From contig JAGYJY010000013.1 of NCBI GenBank assembly GCA_018401745.1, forward strand, positions 62,001 to 126,000: a stretch of 64,000 bases of DNA, read 5' to 3'. Origin of the DNA: Pirellulales bacterium. GTDB taxonomy: Bacteria > Planctomycetota > Planctomycetia > Pirellulales > UBA1268. Below, in pieces: positions 17,024 through 26,873 of the stretch (the first letter of the stretch is position 1; every line of letters starts with the position of its first letter). The notes beneath the pieces were generated by a model. The model was not told the DNA's origin, made no database searches, and was given only the letters and a program-made list of their open reading frames with translations. A program made the position numbers and the translations under genes.

Positions 17024-18115
17024 TCAGAGCACTGGCAGGGAAGGCTTTGGCGGGGCCGCAGCATGCTTGGTGGCCAGGCCTGAAACGACCCGTTCGCAGA
17101 TCGCCTCCAGGTATGGCCGGCTCTGCTCATCGGTGAAGTTTTCCCCGGTGCGGCCAGCGTCGCCATGCTCGCGAATCGCAATCTGGATGGGCACGTCGCC
17201 AAGGTAGGGGATGTCGAGGTCGGCAGCCATCCGCTTCGCGCCGCCAGAGCCGAAGATCTCATACCGCTTGTTGTTGTCGGGGCAGAGAAAGAAGCTCATG
17301 TTCTCCACCATGCCGAGCACAGGGATGTTGACCTTGCGAAACATGGCGATCGCCTTTGTCGCATCGAGCAGGGCCACATCCTGGGGCGTGCAGACGACAA
17401 CAGCGCCCGAGAGCGGGAGCACCTGGGAGAGCGTCAGGGCGATGTCGCCGGTGCCCGGCGGCATGTCGATCACGAGGTAGTCGAGCGGCCCCCACGCGGT
17501 GTCGCGGAGCATCTGGGTGATGGCCCCGTGCAGCATCGGGCCACGCCAGACGACGGCCTCACCAGCAGGCACGAGCAGCCCCATCGACATCACCGGCATG
17601 CGGGCCTCGCCAGACGTGAAGAACTGCGGCTGGATACGGCCTTCGTGCACCTCCGGTCTGCCGGAAACGCCCAGCAAATGGGGAATGCTCGGGCCGTAGA
17701 CGTCGGCGTCGAGCAGGCCGACTTTCGAGCCGGCGCGGGCCAGGCCAATCGCCAGGCTGGCTGCAATCGTGCTCTTGCCGACGCCCCCTTTGCCGCTGCC
17801 CACAGCGATCACGCTCTTGGCCTCGAGCCCGATCTGGCCGAGCTTCATCGGCGGCCGTTCATGCGTCTCGATCTCGACCGTGACGTCGGCCACTCCCGGA
17901 AAACGGCTCCGCAGCCGCTCTTCGATGCGTCCACGAATCGCCTTCCAGAGAATGGCAGCGTGTGTCGTCAGGCCGACCATCACGCGAATCCTTGCAGGAC
18001 TCGCCTCCACAGCATGAAGCTGGTCCATGTCTGCCAGCGGCCTGCCGCTCTCGGGGTCGGTGAAATCAGCAATCGCTGCGCGAACGTCTCCGGCGGTGCA
18101 CGAAGTGTCAGTCAT
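17024..18115 (-). CDS. mrp: Mrp/NBP35-family Fe-S cluster carrier ATPase
   Basis: P-loop ATPase of 363 residues that binds and hands on Fe-S clusters. ATG 18115 overlaps the nuoN stop by 8 bases, making it the last gene of the complex I operon. An N-terminal DUF59/MIP18 domain (1-90) precedes the deviant Walker A GSGKGGVGKST. Further landmarks are LLDADVYGPSIPHLLG, IDMPPGTGD and the NMSFFLCPDNNKRYEIFG segment. The family usually has a CxxC here, but this protein has a single Cys in that segment. Eukaryotic Ind1/NUBPL is a homologue that matures complex I, so the position argues for the same client. Confidence 0.92.
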   Translation of the reverse strand: MTDTSCTAGDVRAAIADFTDPESGRPLADMDQLHAVEASPARIRVMVGLTTHAAILWKAIRGRIEERLRSRFPGVADVTVEIETHERPPMKLGQIGLEAKSVIAVGSGKGGVGKSTIAASLAIGLARAGSKVGLLDADVYGPSIPHLLGVSGRPEVHEGRIQPQFFTSGEARMPVMSMGLLVPAGEAVVWRGPMLHGAITQMLRDTAWGPLDYLVIDMPPGTGDIALTLSQVLPLSGAVVVCTPQDVALLDATKAIAMFRKVNIPVLGMVENMSFFLCPDNNKRYEIFGSGGAKRMAADLDIPYLGDVPIQIAIREHGDAGRTGENFTDEQSRPYLEAICERVVSGLATKHAAAPPKPSLPVL

Positions 18116-19718
18116 GGTCGGCTTTGCTAGTTGAGGCAACGGCAGGTGGAGCTTCGGCAGACAACGAGGATTCGTCGTCAAAGGCAAGCATTCGCGGCGA
18201 GAAGGTGGCCATCACAGACACGACCAGGCAGCCCAGCATCGCGAGGCCGGCGGAGAGGCCGCCATCGGCCTGAACACCACGCTCCGCAGGCCGAAAGTAC
18301 ATAGCTGCGATCAGCCTGAGATAGTAGGCCGCCGCGATGGCGGCATTGATCACGAGCGTGACCGCCAGCGCGAGCAGCCAGGCCCGACGGCCTGCCATGG
18401 TGACCGGCATGCCCCAGTCGACCTCCAGCAGCGAGGTTACCAGCGACAACTTGCCCCAGAACCCCGGCAGCGGAGGAATGCCGGCCAGGCTCAGCAGAAA
18501 CACCCCCAGGGCAAAGGCGACGACCGGATTGGTGGAGGCGAGGCCGTCGAGGTCCGACACGGTGGAAACCTCTTCCCGGGGAGGCCGGGGCGTGGTGGGG
18601 GTCCAGATTGGCCAGCGGTGGCCAAGGTAGGTGATGGCTGCAAACACGCCAGAGGTCGCCAGCAGATACGTCGCCAGGTAGTAGAGCGTGGCGTCTGCTC
18701 CATCGACCTTTGCCGTGACCGCCTCCGACATGCTGCCAGTTCCTGCGGCAGCCGCCGTGATGCCCACCAGCAGATACCCAGCGTGGGCGATCGACGAGCA
18801 GGCGAGCAGGCGGCGGAGGTTGGTTTGCACCAGGGCCATCAGGTTGCCGATCGTCATGGTGAGGGCGGCGAGCACCGCGGCGACCTGCCAGAAGAGCCCG
18901 GCATAGGCCAGGGCCGCCGGCTGATTCGCTTCAGCAACCAGGCCGATGAGCCGGACGAGCACCACCACGCCGGCCAGTTTGGGGAGCGTGGAGAGCACGC
19001 CCGCCAGCGGCGTGCTCGTGCCTTCATAGACGTCTGGTGCGTAGAAATGCATCGGCACTGCGGCCATGCGGAATGCGGCACCGACCATCAACATGCCCAC
19101 CGCCAGCGGCAGCATCGCCAGTGTCATCCGTTCGGTGGTGACGTCGCCGCTTTGCAGTTTTTCGCCAATGACCGCCAGGCTGACATCGCCCCCAATGCCA
19201 TAGAGGCAGACCATCCCGTAGAGAAAAATGGCCGAGGCGAGCAGCGACAGGAAGAAATACTTGAGGGCGGCTTCCTGCCCTCGCGAAGACGTCCGCGCCA
19301 GCCCCAACAGGATGTAGGTCGGAATCGACACCATCTCAAGGCCGACAAACAGCAGCACGAGATTGTCGGCAACGGCGACGAGCGAAAGGCCTGCCAAGAG
19401 AATCAGAAACGTTCCCGCCTCCTCGCATGTCCCGAGCCGACGATGCGATGCCGGCCGCACATCGCCTCCCTGCACAAGCACCAACGCCATCCCAGCAGCC
19501 AGGGTCATCCAGCGGCCAAAGGCGGTGAGGCTGTCGCCCCCTTCGGGCGTTGCCAGCCAGAGCGGAATGGCAACGCCGATGAATGCCAGCAGCCAGCCAC
19601 TGCGGAAGCTTGTGAAGGCGCCAATCAGGTAGATCGCTATGGCGGCAGCCACAAGGAGAATCTCGGGAACGAGACCCTGCACGGTAGCGGCGGTCACAGC
19701 TGCGAGGGGTGGGCTCAT
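18108..19718 (-). CDS. nuoN: NADH-quinone oxidoreductase subunit N
   Basis: Antiporter-like proton-pumping subunit of complex I, 536 residues with about 14 membrane helices. It shows family segments such as LFVGLEMVSIPTYILLG (helix 5 Glu), the helix region with LVQTNLRRLLACSSIAHAGYLLVG (Lys/His) and LSLAGIPPLPGFWGK. The start overlaps the nuoM stop as ATGA (19715-19718) and its end overlaps mrp by 8 bases. Confidence 0.95.
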   Translation of the reverse strand: MSPPLAAVTAATVQGLVPEILLVAAAIAIYLIGAFTSFRSGWLLAFIGVAIPLWLATPEGGDSLTAFGRWMTLAAGMALVLVQGGDVRPASHRRLGTCEEAGTFLILLAGLSLVAVADNLVLLFVGLEMVSIPTYILLGLARTSSRGQEAALKYFFLSLLASAIFLYGMVCLYGIGGDVSLAVIGEKLQSGDVTTERMTLAMLPLAVGMLMVGAAFRMAAVPMHFYAPDVYEGTSTPLAGVLSTLPKLAGVVVLVRLIGLVAEANQPAALAYAGLFWQVAAVLAALTMTIGNLMALVQTNLRRLLACSSIAHAGYLLVGITAAAAGTGSMSEAVTAKVDGADATLYYLATYLLATSGVFAAITYLGHRWPIWTPTTPRPPREEVSTVSDLDGLASTNPVVAFALGVFLLSLAGIPPLPGFWGKLSLVTSLLEVDWGMPVTMAGRRAWLLALAVTLVINAAIAAAYYLRLIAAMYFRPAERGVQADGGLSAGLAMLGCLVVSVMATFSPRMLAFDDESSLSAEAPPAVASTSKADHD

Positions 19719-21447
19719 GGGGCGAGGTGGTTGGAGGTGGAAATGATGCGCGAGGGGCCGAGATGGAGCGTGAGATCCACGTCGGGTGCTGAGCTGCGGC
19801 CATGCTCCGCGGTCGCCTCGGCACGCGAGGCCACCACGCGACTGGCGAAGGCCTGAGAGGAAGCCTGGGTGGATGCCGTGACGGCAGCAGCACTCGCCTT
19901 AAGGAAGGGCGAGGGATAAATGCCGATCCAGACGATAAACACGCCGAGCGGGGCAAGGGCCGCGACCTCATTCCAGGCGAGGTCGCGGGCATGGTCTCCA
20001 TGCTCGCCTGCCGTGGCTCCGCGGAGTGGGCCGAAGAGCACCCGCTCCACCGCCTGCAGCATATACCAGGCACCGAGCACCACGCCGGCCACCGCAAGCA
20101 GGGCGAGCGTCAGATAGGTCGTACTCCAGTCGGCCGGGGCGCCACTCCAGGCCCGCTGGAATGTGCCTGCCAGCACCATGAACTCACCCACAAAACAGTT
20201 GAGCCCGGGAAGGCCGATGGTCGAGAAGGTGAAGAGCATGAAGAAGGCTGCAAGCCACGGCATTTGCGAAGCAATACCACCAAGCTCAGCGATTTTTCGC
20301 GTGTGGTACCGCTCGTAGATCATGCCGACGGTGGCAAAGAGCCCCGCCGACGCAAGGCCGTAGTTGATCAGCTGCAGATTGGCACCTTCAACGGCGACCG
20401 GCTCGAGGGCAAACAGGCCCATCACGCAGAAGCCCATGTGGCTGACCGATGAATAGGCCACCATCCGCTTCAGGTCTTTCTGCACCAGCGCGACGAGCGC
20501 TCCATAGATGATGCTGATTGCCCCAAGAGCCACGAGCCAGGGCGCCGCGATCGCCGTGGCCTCAGGCAGCATCGGCAGGGAGAATCGCAGAAAGCCGTAG
20601 AGGCCGATCTTCAAGAGAAAGCCGGCGAGGTCAACGCTTCCGCAGGCTGGCGTTTGCTCATGGACCAGCGGCAGCCAGGTGTGGACAGGCACGATCGGCA
20701 CCTTGATCGCAAAGCCAACCAAAAGCGCGCCAAACACCCACAGCTGCAGGTAGCCCCACTCCGGTGTCATCGGCAGCGGGTGGCTGGCGAGCCCGGCCGT
20801 GAGGGTGGCGATGTCAAAGGTGAGCACGCCCGTGTGGGAGGCGTGCCAGAGCACGATGGCCAGGAGGCCAAGAAAGGCCAGCACGCTGCCAGCAAAGGTG
20901 TAGATGAAAAACTTGACGGCAGCCCGGCGGCGATCGTCGCGACCCCAGATGCCGATCAGGAAGAACAGCGGCACCAGGGTGAACTCGAAAAACACATAGA
21001 AGAGAATGATGTCACGAGCGGCAAACACGCCGAGCATCGCTGCTTCCAGCAGCAGGAGCAGGCCATAGAAGCCGACCGCCTTCTCCTCCGCGGCATTCCA
21101 GCCGACGAAGACCGCCGACACCGTCAGCAGCGCCGTGAGCCCAAACAGCCAGATCGAAAGCCCGTCGAGCCCGACTGAGAACTGGATGTCGAGCGGCCCG
21201 GTGACGAACCAGTCAAACTCGCCACTCGCGAAGAACCCCCCGCTGGCGATCGCGTCACTGCTGAGAAAGCGGAGCACCAGGGTGCCGGCCAGCCCCAGCG
21301 TGATCAGGCTGCTCACGGCAGCACTCTGCCGCACCGCTGGCAGGCCGCGATGACCAAGCAGCCATGCAGCCACCGCTCCGACGAGGGGGCGGCGATCGTG
21401 ATCAGCAGATGGGTGGCGGGCGAGAAGCCCTGTAAAAAATCGAGCAT
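19715..21447 (-). CDS. nuoM: NADH-quinone oxidoreductase subunit M, one frameshift near the N-terminus
   Basis: Antiporter-like membrane subunit of complex I. The main frame (21373-19715) reads as an ordinary NuoM with VGLDGLSIWLFGLTALLT, FFEFTLVPLFFLIGIWG and the LVQKDLKRMVAYSSVSHMGFCV segment. Its first residues are missing: upstream, ATG 21447 lies nine bases after the nuoL stop and encodes MLDFLQGFSPATHLLITIAAP in another frame. Adding one base to the run at 21385-21389 joins the frames (LVGAVAAWLLGHRG) and gives 577 residues. The conserved gene spacing supports this start. An assembly indel is likelier than a real defect. Confidence 0.9.
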
Positions 21448-21456
21448 CGGCTCGGC

Positions 21457-23679
21457 CTACTGTTTCAGGGACCAGACAAGAGAAGCCACGATCACGAGCA
21501 CGCCCATCACACCTGCCAGGGCATATCGCTGGATGAGTCCAGACTGGAGGCGGCGGACAATACCGGCAAGCGACGATGGCAGACGGCCGATGGCGTCGAC
21601 GAGGCCGTCGACCACCGAGTTGTCAAATGCCGCAGCGATCGACGAGACCGCCTGAATCGGCCGCACAACCGTGATCACATAGAGTTCGTCGAGATAAAAA
21701 CGGTTGGCGAAGAGCGTGCCGAGCGGGCCAAGGTAGCGCTCCATCTGAGGCTCATCGCTGCGACGGCCGTAGTGCCCGTAGGCGGCGATGGCGATGCCGA
21801 CCAAGGCTGCCAGCGTGCCCTGCATCGCGATGTTCCAGTGGAAGGCATGAGGCACGGCAGTGCCGGCGACTGCGGGCGCCCAGAGCGACGGCGTCGCTGG
21901 CAGAAAGGAGCCGAGGGCATCGGTCGAGAAGATCAAGCCTCCAGAAACCACCGAGGCTCCCGCCAGAATCATCAGCGGATAGGTCATCACCGGCGGCGAC
22001 TCGTGGGCATGATGGCCCGCCTCATCCGGAACCCGCAGTGGGCCGGTGAAGGTCATGAACACAGCGCGGAAGGTGTAGAAGGCCGTCAGGCCAGCGGTGA
22101 CGAGCGCCATCCACCAGATCGTCTTCCAGGTGGTGGGTGTGTTCAGAGAGCCGGCAGAAACATTCGCGTGGGTGGGATCGGCATGGTCGCCATGTGCAGC
22201 CTGGCTGGCATCGAGGGGATCGCCGTCGGCATGGGCCTCATCGGCATGATCGCCGTGGCCGCCGGGATAGGCCCGGGTGTGGAGTGACGCGAGGATCTCG
22301 TCTTTGCTAAAGAAGCCCGCAAAGGGAGGCACGCCAGCCAAGGCCAGGCCACCGATGACAAACGTAGCCGCGGTGAGAGGCATCAGCTTCCGGAGCCCAC
22401 CGAACCGCCGCATGTCGATCACGCCGCCCATCGAGTGCATCACCGAGCCAGCCCCGAGGAACAGCAGGGCCTTGAAAAAGGCGTGGGTCACAAGATGGAA
22501 AATAGCCGCGGTGAAGCCGAGCAGGGTGCCGGTGCCAAGGCTGACGAACATGTAGCCGAGTTGGCTGATCGTTGAATAGGCGAGCACCTTCTTGAGGTCG
22601 TTTTGCACGGTAGCAATCAAGCCGGCGATCAGGGCGGTGATGCCACCCACAAGCGAGACCACGACGAGGGCATCCGGGCAGGCCACAAACAGCGGAGCAG
22701 AACGGGCAACGAGATAGACGCCAGCGGTCACCATCGTGGCGGCATGGATCAGAGCACTCGCGGGCGTGGGGCCTTCCATCGCGTCGGGAAGCCAGACATG
22801 CAGGGGCGCCTGAGCACTTTTACCGCAGGCGGCCAGCAGCAGTAGCAGGCAGATGGCCGTGCCGACTGTTCCGCCAACAATGCCTTCGACGTTGGTCAGC
22901 CGGGTCTGCCCGAGGATGCCGCTGATGATGGTGCCGTCGCCGGCGACGATGTCGTGGAAATCGAGGGTGCCGTAGGTCATCCAGAGCAGGAACACGGCTA
23001 CGGCGAGGCCGAAGTCACCGACGCGATTGACCAAGAACGCCTTCTTCGCTGCTGCTGCCGCCTCCGGCTTGCGAAACCAAAACCCGATCAGCAGATAGCT
23101 GCAGGCACCGACCGCCTCCCAGAAGACATAGACGATTAAAAAGTTGCTCGCGGAGACGAGCATCGTCATGGAGAACACAAAGGCGGAGAGGAGCGCGAAG
23201 AAGCGGGAGTAGCCCGGGTCGCCGTGCATATAGCCGATGGAAAAAATGGCAACCAGGAGGCCGATGAAGGTGACGACGGAGAGCATTGTGGCCGTGAGCG
23301 GATCAAGCCGGAGCACCACGTCGATGGCGAAAGGGCGGCTCGCAGCGGTACTGGCTGCCCCGCTGCTGGCCACTCCCGAGACGGCATCCACGCCCTGAAT
23401 CGCGTTGTCGACCCGCACCCACTGCCAGAGCGTGTGGACACTCTCCACCGGGCGGGAGGGAATGCCGTGGCCACCGTCAGGGCCCTGGACAGTCGCGACG
23501 GTGATCCCCAGAAGCAGCAGGCTGCACAGGGCCGAAGCGGCGATCGCGGCCACGGCTGGCCAGTGGGCTCGCGAGCCGAGCATCTTCCCCTGCACGACCG
23601 TGACCAGGCAGCCGAGCAGCGGCAGCGCCGGAACGAGTGCGAGCAGCACGGTGACAGGATCGAAAGAAGTCTCAGCCAT
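21457..23679 (-). CDS. nuoL: NADH-quinone oxidoreductase subunit L with His/Asp-rich insert
   Basis: Largest antiporter-like subunit of complex I, 740 residues. Conserved parts include LLVSASNFLIVYVFWEAVGACSYLLIGFWF, APLHVWLPDAMEGPTPASALIHAATMV and LIATVQNDLKKVLAYSTISQLGYM. After the FSKDEIL segment (about residue 460) there is an insert of about 40 residues rich in His and Asp (for example GGHGDHADEAHADGD), facing a loop. The C-terminus holds the long lateral-helix region ending in a hydrophobic anchor. It begins 23 bases after nuoK. Confidence 0.95.
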   Translation of the reverse strand: MAETSFDPVTVLLALVPALPLLGCLVTVVQGKMLGSRAHWPAVAAIAASALCSLLLLGITVATVQGPDGGHGIPSRPVESVHTLWQWVRVDNAIQGVDAVSGVASSGAASTAASRPFAIDVVLRLDPLTATMLSVVTFIGLLVAIFSIGYMHGDPGYSRFFALLSAFVFSMTMLVSASNFLIVYVFWEAVGACSYLLIGFWFRKPEAAAAAKKAFLVNRVGDFGLAVAVFLLWMTYGTLDFHDIVAGDGTIISGILGQTRLTNVEGIVGGTVGTAICLLLLLAACGKSAQAPLHVWLPDAMEGPTPASALIHAATMVTAGVYLVARSAPLFVACPDALVVVSLVGGITALIAGLIATVQNDLKKVLAYSTISQLGYMFVSLGTGTLLGFTAAIFHLVTHAFFKALLFLGAGSVMHSMGGVIDMRRFGGLRKLMPLTAATFVIGGLALAGVPPFAGFFSKDEILASLHTRAYPGGHGDHADEAHADGDPLDASQAAHGDHADPTHANVSAGSLNTPTTWKTIWWMALVTAGLTAFYTFRAVFMTFTGPLRVPDEAGHHAHESPPVMTYPLMILAGASVVSGGLIFSTDALGSFLPATPSLWAPAVAGTAVPHAFHWNIAMQGTLAALVGIAIAAYGHYGRRSDEPQMERYLGPLGTLFANRFYLDELYVITVVRPIQAVSSIAAAFDNSVVDGLVDAIGRLPSSLAGIVRRLQSGLIQRYALAGVMGVLVIVASLVWSLKQ

Positions 23680-23702
23680 TCTGGAAAAGCCCGGGAGGGT
23701 AT

Positions 23703-24191
23703 CTAGACGTGTTCGCGTTCGAGCAGGGCATCTTCTTCGTGTTCCGGCTCGACACCCGCCCGCGTGAGTGTTGGCCAGTGCACGGCCGCACCGTCGATGG
23801 GCGGGAGGGCCTGGTCGATGGTCTGCGGCAGCACCGCTTCACGCAGCAACTGCCAGGCATTGGCGTCGAGGCGGCCGGTTCGCGAGAAGGCCTGGAGCAC
23901 AAACACCAGGGCCACGGCGGCCTCGCAGGCAGCCACAGTGAGCACAAAAATGACCAACATGTGGCCGCCCCAGTCGCCATGGAAACGGCTCCAGCTGACG
24001 AGGCTCACCGACACGCCCTGAAGCATCAGCTCGGCCGAGAGAAACATGACGATCATGTTTCGACGGGTGAGGATGCCCACAAGCCCGAGGGCAAAGAGCA
24101 GGGCTCCGACGAGCAGCCCGTTGTGCAGCAGTCCCATGCCAGCAGCCGCAGCTTCGCTCGCGGCTCCCTCAGTGGCCAGGATCGAGATCAT
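23703..24191 (-). CDS. nuoK: NADH-quinone oxidoreductase subunit K, C-terminally extended
   Basis: Small membrane subunit of complex I. The first about 110 residues are a normal three-helix NuoK with the conserved Glu in MFLSAELMLQGV and the second in AACEAAVALVFVLQ. The usual length is about 100; this protein has 162 residues because of a hydrophilic tail of about 55 ending in acidic residues. The start overlaps the nuoJ stop by four bases. Confidence 0.94.
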   Translation of the reverse strand: MISILATEGAASEAAAAGMGLLHNGLLVGALLFALGLVGILTRRNMIVMFLSAELMLQGVSVSLVSWSRFHGDWGGHMLVIFVLTVAACEAAVALVFVLQAFSRTGRLDANAWQLLREAVLPQTIDQALPPIDGAAVHWPTLTRAGVEPEHEEDALLEREHV

Positions 24192-25012
24192 CGTGTGGGC
24201 CTCCCTTCGGCCAGTGCAGCGGCCTCGCCTCGGGTGACAACGGCGATCGCCCCCACGAGCGCCACGAAGAGAAGCACTCCAGCAGCCTCGACCGCCACGA
24301 GGTGCCGACCGAAGAGTTCGCCACCCAGCCGAGCCACATGGTCTTCAAAGAGGGGGTCTTCGGCCGGGATAGGTGCTACGGTCGCGTCGTCGGCTTCGGC
24401 AGCCATCTCGGCGACGGCCTCGGCATCAGCCTCGACACCCGCTTCCGTTGCAGAAAGCCTCCCGATGGAAATCGTCAGGAGCCCCACCAGCACGGCTCCA
24501 GCGATGGCTGAGAGCATCGGCTCGCTCGAGACGCTGTCGTAGGAGGCGAGCCCAGCTGGCTGAGCCAGCATGAGCACAAAGAGAAACATCACGAGGATCG
24601 CTCCGGCATAGACGATAATCGTCGCCACGCCGAGAAACTGAGCTCCCAGCATCAACAGCACCCCCGACACGCCAGCGAGTGCCATGGCAAACCAGATTGC
24701 CGCATAGACCGGCGAACGGGTGACGATCGTGGCCGCTGCTGAGCCGACCGCCACCAGGGCCACGAGGGCGAAGACCGCCTCTTCTCCCATGCTGCCGAGG
24801 CGACGGCCTGCGAGGGCAAAGCCGGCCAGGGCCACCACTCCAAGCGCCAGCCCCACCGGGCGGGCAAGACGGCTCTCGAGGCCTTTGGGAAGGAGCAGCC
24901 ACAAGCTGGCAGCAGCGGTCACCACCGCCACCGCCATCAGGATCCCCGGCTGGGCCGCCGTCAGCCCGAGCGCTGCCAGAAGATCACCTGGGAAAGGTGC
25001 GGGGAGCGTCAC
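24188..25012 (-). CDS. nuoJ: NADH-quinone oxidoreductase subunit J
   Basis: Membrane subunit of complex I, 274 residues. Recognisable segments are SPVYAAIWFAMALAGVSGVLLMLGAQFLG and VATIIVYAGAILVMFLFVLMLA, the helix 2-3 region with its pi-bulge. An acidic, Ala-rich loop (about residues 185-215) precedes the last helix. There is an N-terminal extension of two extra hydrophobic segments (about 1-75) compared with a typical NuoJ of about 170-200. It overlaps nuoI and nuoK by four bases each. Confidence 0.92.
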   Translation of the reverse strand: MTLPAPFPGDLLAALGLTAAQPGILMAVAVVTAAASLWLLLPKGLESRLARPVGLALGVVALAGFALAGRRLGSMGEEAVFALVALVAVGSAAATIVTRSPVYAAIWFAMALAGVSGVLLMLGAQFLGVATIIVYAGAILVMFLFVLMLAQPAGLASYDSVSSEPMLSAIAGAVLVGLLTISIGRLSATEAGVEADAEAVAEMAAEADDATVAPIPAEDPLFEDHVARLGGELFGRHLVAVEAAGVLLFVALVGAIAVVTRGEAAALAEGRPTR

Positions 25013-25542
25013 AGCGTGCCTCCCATGCTCTCCGACTTCATCGGTTCGGCATCCTTCGTCATGTCGTAGACGCTGAGAAGTTTCTCTTTATCGAAGATCA
25101 TTTCTTCCCGACTCTTCCCGGTGAGATCGAGCAGGCTGGTCAGTTCGATGGCGTCGACAGGACAGGCCTCTTCGCACATCCCGCAGAAGATGCAGCGGAG
25201 CTCGTCGATCTGAAAGCTCTCGGGATACTTCTCGCGATCGGGCCAGGGGCTCTCGGTGGCGACGATGTCGATGCAGTGGGCGGGGCAGGCGGTGGCGCAC
25301 AGAAAACAGGCCACGCACTTCACGCGGCCGTCGTGGTCGCGGTTGAGCCGATGCACGCCGCGGTAGATCAGCGGGTTGCCCACTGCGGGCCGCTCTTCAG
25401 GGAAACTGACCGTGACTTTCTTGCTCACGAGGTGGCGAGCCGTCGTTGTCAGGCCCTGCAAGACGAGCGGAAGGTAGAGCCGCTCGGTGAGGCCAAGCGG
25501 CCGCTCTTCGATCCAGCGGACGGAGGAATCGGTCGGTTTCAT
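25009..25542 (-). CDS. nuoI: NADH-quinone oxidoreductase subunit I (2x[4Fe-4S])
   Basis: Peripheral-arm subunit of 177 residues that carries clusters N6a and N6b. Two ferredoxin motifs are visible: CVACFLCATACPAHCIDI and CIFCGMCEEACPVDAIEL, each CxxCxxCxxxCP. The N-terminal amphipathic region (LTERLYLPLVLQGL) contacts the membrane arm. Start and end overlap nuoH and nuoJ by four bases, indicating translational coupling. Confidence 0.96.
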   Translation of the reverse strand: MKPTDSSVRWIEERPLGLTERLYLPLVLQGLTTTARHLVSKKVTVSFPEERPAVGNPLIYRGVHRLNRDHDGRVKCVACFLCATACPAHCIDIVATESPWPDREKYPESFQIDELRCIFCGMCEEACPVDAIELTSLLDLTGKSREEMIFDKEKLLSVYDMTKDAEPMKSESMGGTL

Positions 25543-26873
25543 GCGTCACTCCCACGGGATCCGGATGCCGTCGGCTCGTCAGGAGAGCCGCCCTCTCTGA
25601 AGTGCTCGCCGTTGTTGCCCAGCAGCACGTGCTCAGCGGCAAACACACTGTCTTCAGTCAGCAGGCTGGGGCGAATCGGACGGTTGTCAGTGCCGGAGGG
25701 CGTGAGGATGCCGGCAGTGATCCAGCCGACCAGAAACACACCCCAGGGCAGCAGCACCGCCAGCCACCCAGCGGTCGTTGCACCGAGCGATGCCACCATC
25801 TGCGGGCGAAACTCTTCGACAATCGCCACGATCACAAGGTTGGCGAGGCCCAGCGGCAGCATCACCTTCCAGGCGAGGCTCATCAGCTGGTCGAAACGGA
25901 ATCGCGGCCAGCTCCAGCGGACCAGCATGAAGAAAAGAATCACGGCCAGGATCTTGGCGGAGAAGACACCGAAGCGGATCAGGGCCATGCCCCAGCCGAT
26001 GTCGTCGCCCGACCCGGTCACGCCCCACAGATGCCAGCCTCCCAGAAACAGAATCACGATCAGGAAGGCGGCCGTCACCATGTGCAGGAACTCGGCGACG
26101 AGAAAGAGCAGCAGCTTGATGCCGGAATACTCGGTGTGGTAGCCACCGACGAGCTCCTGCTCCGCTTCCGGCAGGTCAAACGGCAGGCGAGCCGCTTCGG
26201 CGAAGGCCGCAATCAGAAACACGAGAAACCCCAGCGGCTGCGCGAAGGCATACCAGATGCCCGAATCAGCCTGACGAGTCATCACCACATCCAGCTCAAG
26301 GCTGCCAGACGCGAGCACCACACCGAGCAGGCCAAGGCCCAGCGGAATCTCATAGGCCACCAGCTGGGCACTTGACCGCAGGCCACCGAGGAAGCCGTAT
26401 TTGTTGTTGCTTGCCCAGCCTCCGAGCAAAACGCCGTAAACAGCAATGCTCGAGAGTGCGAATACCCAGAGAATCCCCACGCTGAGGCCGGGGGCCACCA
26501 GAAACGGCACCGGATCGGGCAGCCCGTCGATGCCCAGCGGCGGTAGCACACTCCCGAAGGGAATCGCGGCAAAGATCGCCAGCGAGGTGGCGAGGATCAC
26601 CAGCGGCGCTGCGTTGTAGAGCACGCGGTCGACATGGCTGGGGGTGAAGTCTTCCTTGAGGATGATCTTCAGGCCGTCGGCCAACGGCTGCCCCAGCCCA
26701 AACAGCCGGATCTTGGTCAGCGGAATGCCGACCCGGTTGGGGCCCTTGCGGTCCTGCACCCAAGCGGCGATCCAGCGTTCGACGAGCACGAGGTAGGCCG
26801 CGGCCGTCATCAGACCGCCGACGAGCAGGCCGATCTTCACCAGCGCCGCGATGGTTTCAGTTGATGGAATCAT
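25539..26873 (-). CDS. nuoH: NADH-quinone oxidoreductase subunit H
   Basis: Membrane subunit of complex I that forms the quinone chamber with NuoB and NuoD. Family segments include ERWIAAWVQDRKGPNRVG, PLADGLKIILKEDF, and the AEAARLPFDLPEAEQELVGG loop followed by YHTEYSG. The length is 444 against about 330-400 for most bacteria; the excess is a polar C-terminal tail of about 45 residues (from about 400). Both ends overlap their neighbours by four bases. Confidence 0.95.
   Translation of the reverse strand: MIPSTETIAALVKIGLLVGGLMTAAAYLVLVERWIAAWVQDRKGPNRVGIPLTKIRLFGLGQPLADGLKIILKEDFTPSHVDRVLYNAAPLVILATSLAIFAAIPFGSVLPPLGIDGLPDPVPFLVAPGLSVGILWVFALSSIAVYGVLLGGWASNNKYGFLGGLRSSAQLVAYEIPLGLGLLGVVLASGSLELDVVMTRQADSGIWYAFAQPLGFLVFLIAAFAEAARLPFDLPEAEQELVGGYHTEYSGIKLLLFLVAEFLHMVTAAFLIVILFLGGWHLWGVTGSGDDIGWGMALIRFGVFSAKILAVILFFMLVRWSWPRFRFDQLMSLAWKVMLPLGLANLVIVAIVEEFRPQMVASLGATTAGWLAVLLPWGVFLVGWITAGILTPSGTDNRPIRPSLLTEDSVFAAEHVLLGNNGEHFREGGSPDEPTASGSRGSDA

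Noticed and set aside
16984..17028. Imperfect hairpin between the protease and mrp stops
   Set aside because: Could be a bidirectional terminator but lacks T-runs and has bulges; too weak to list as a feature.
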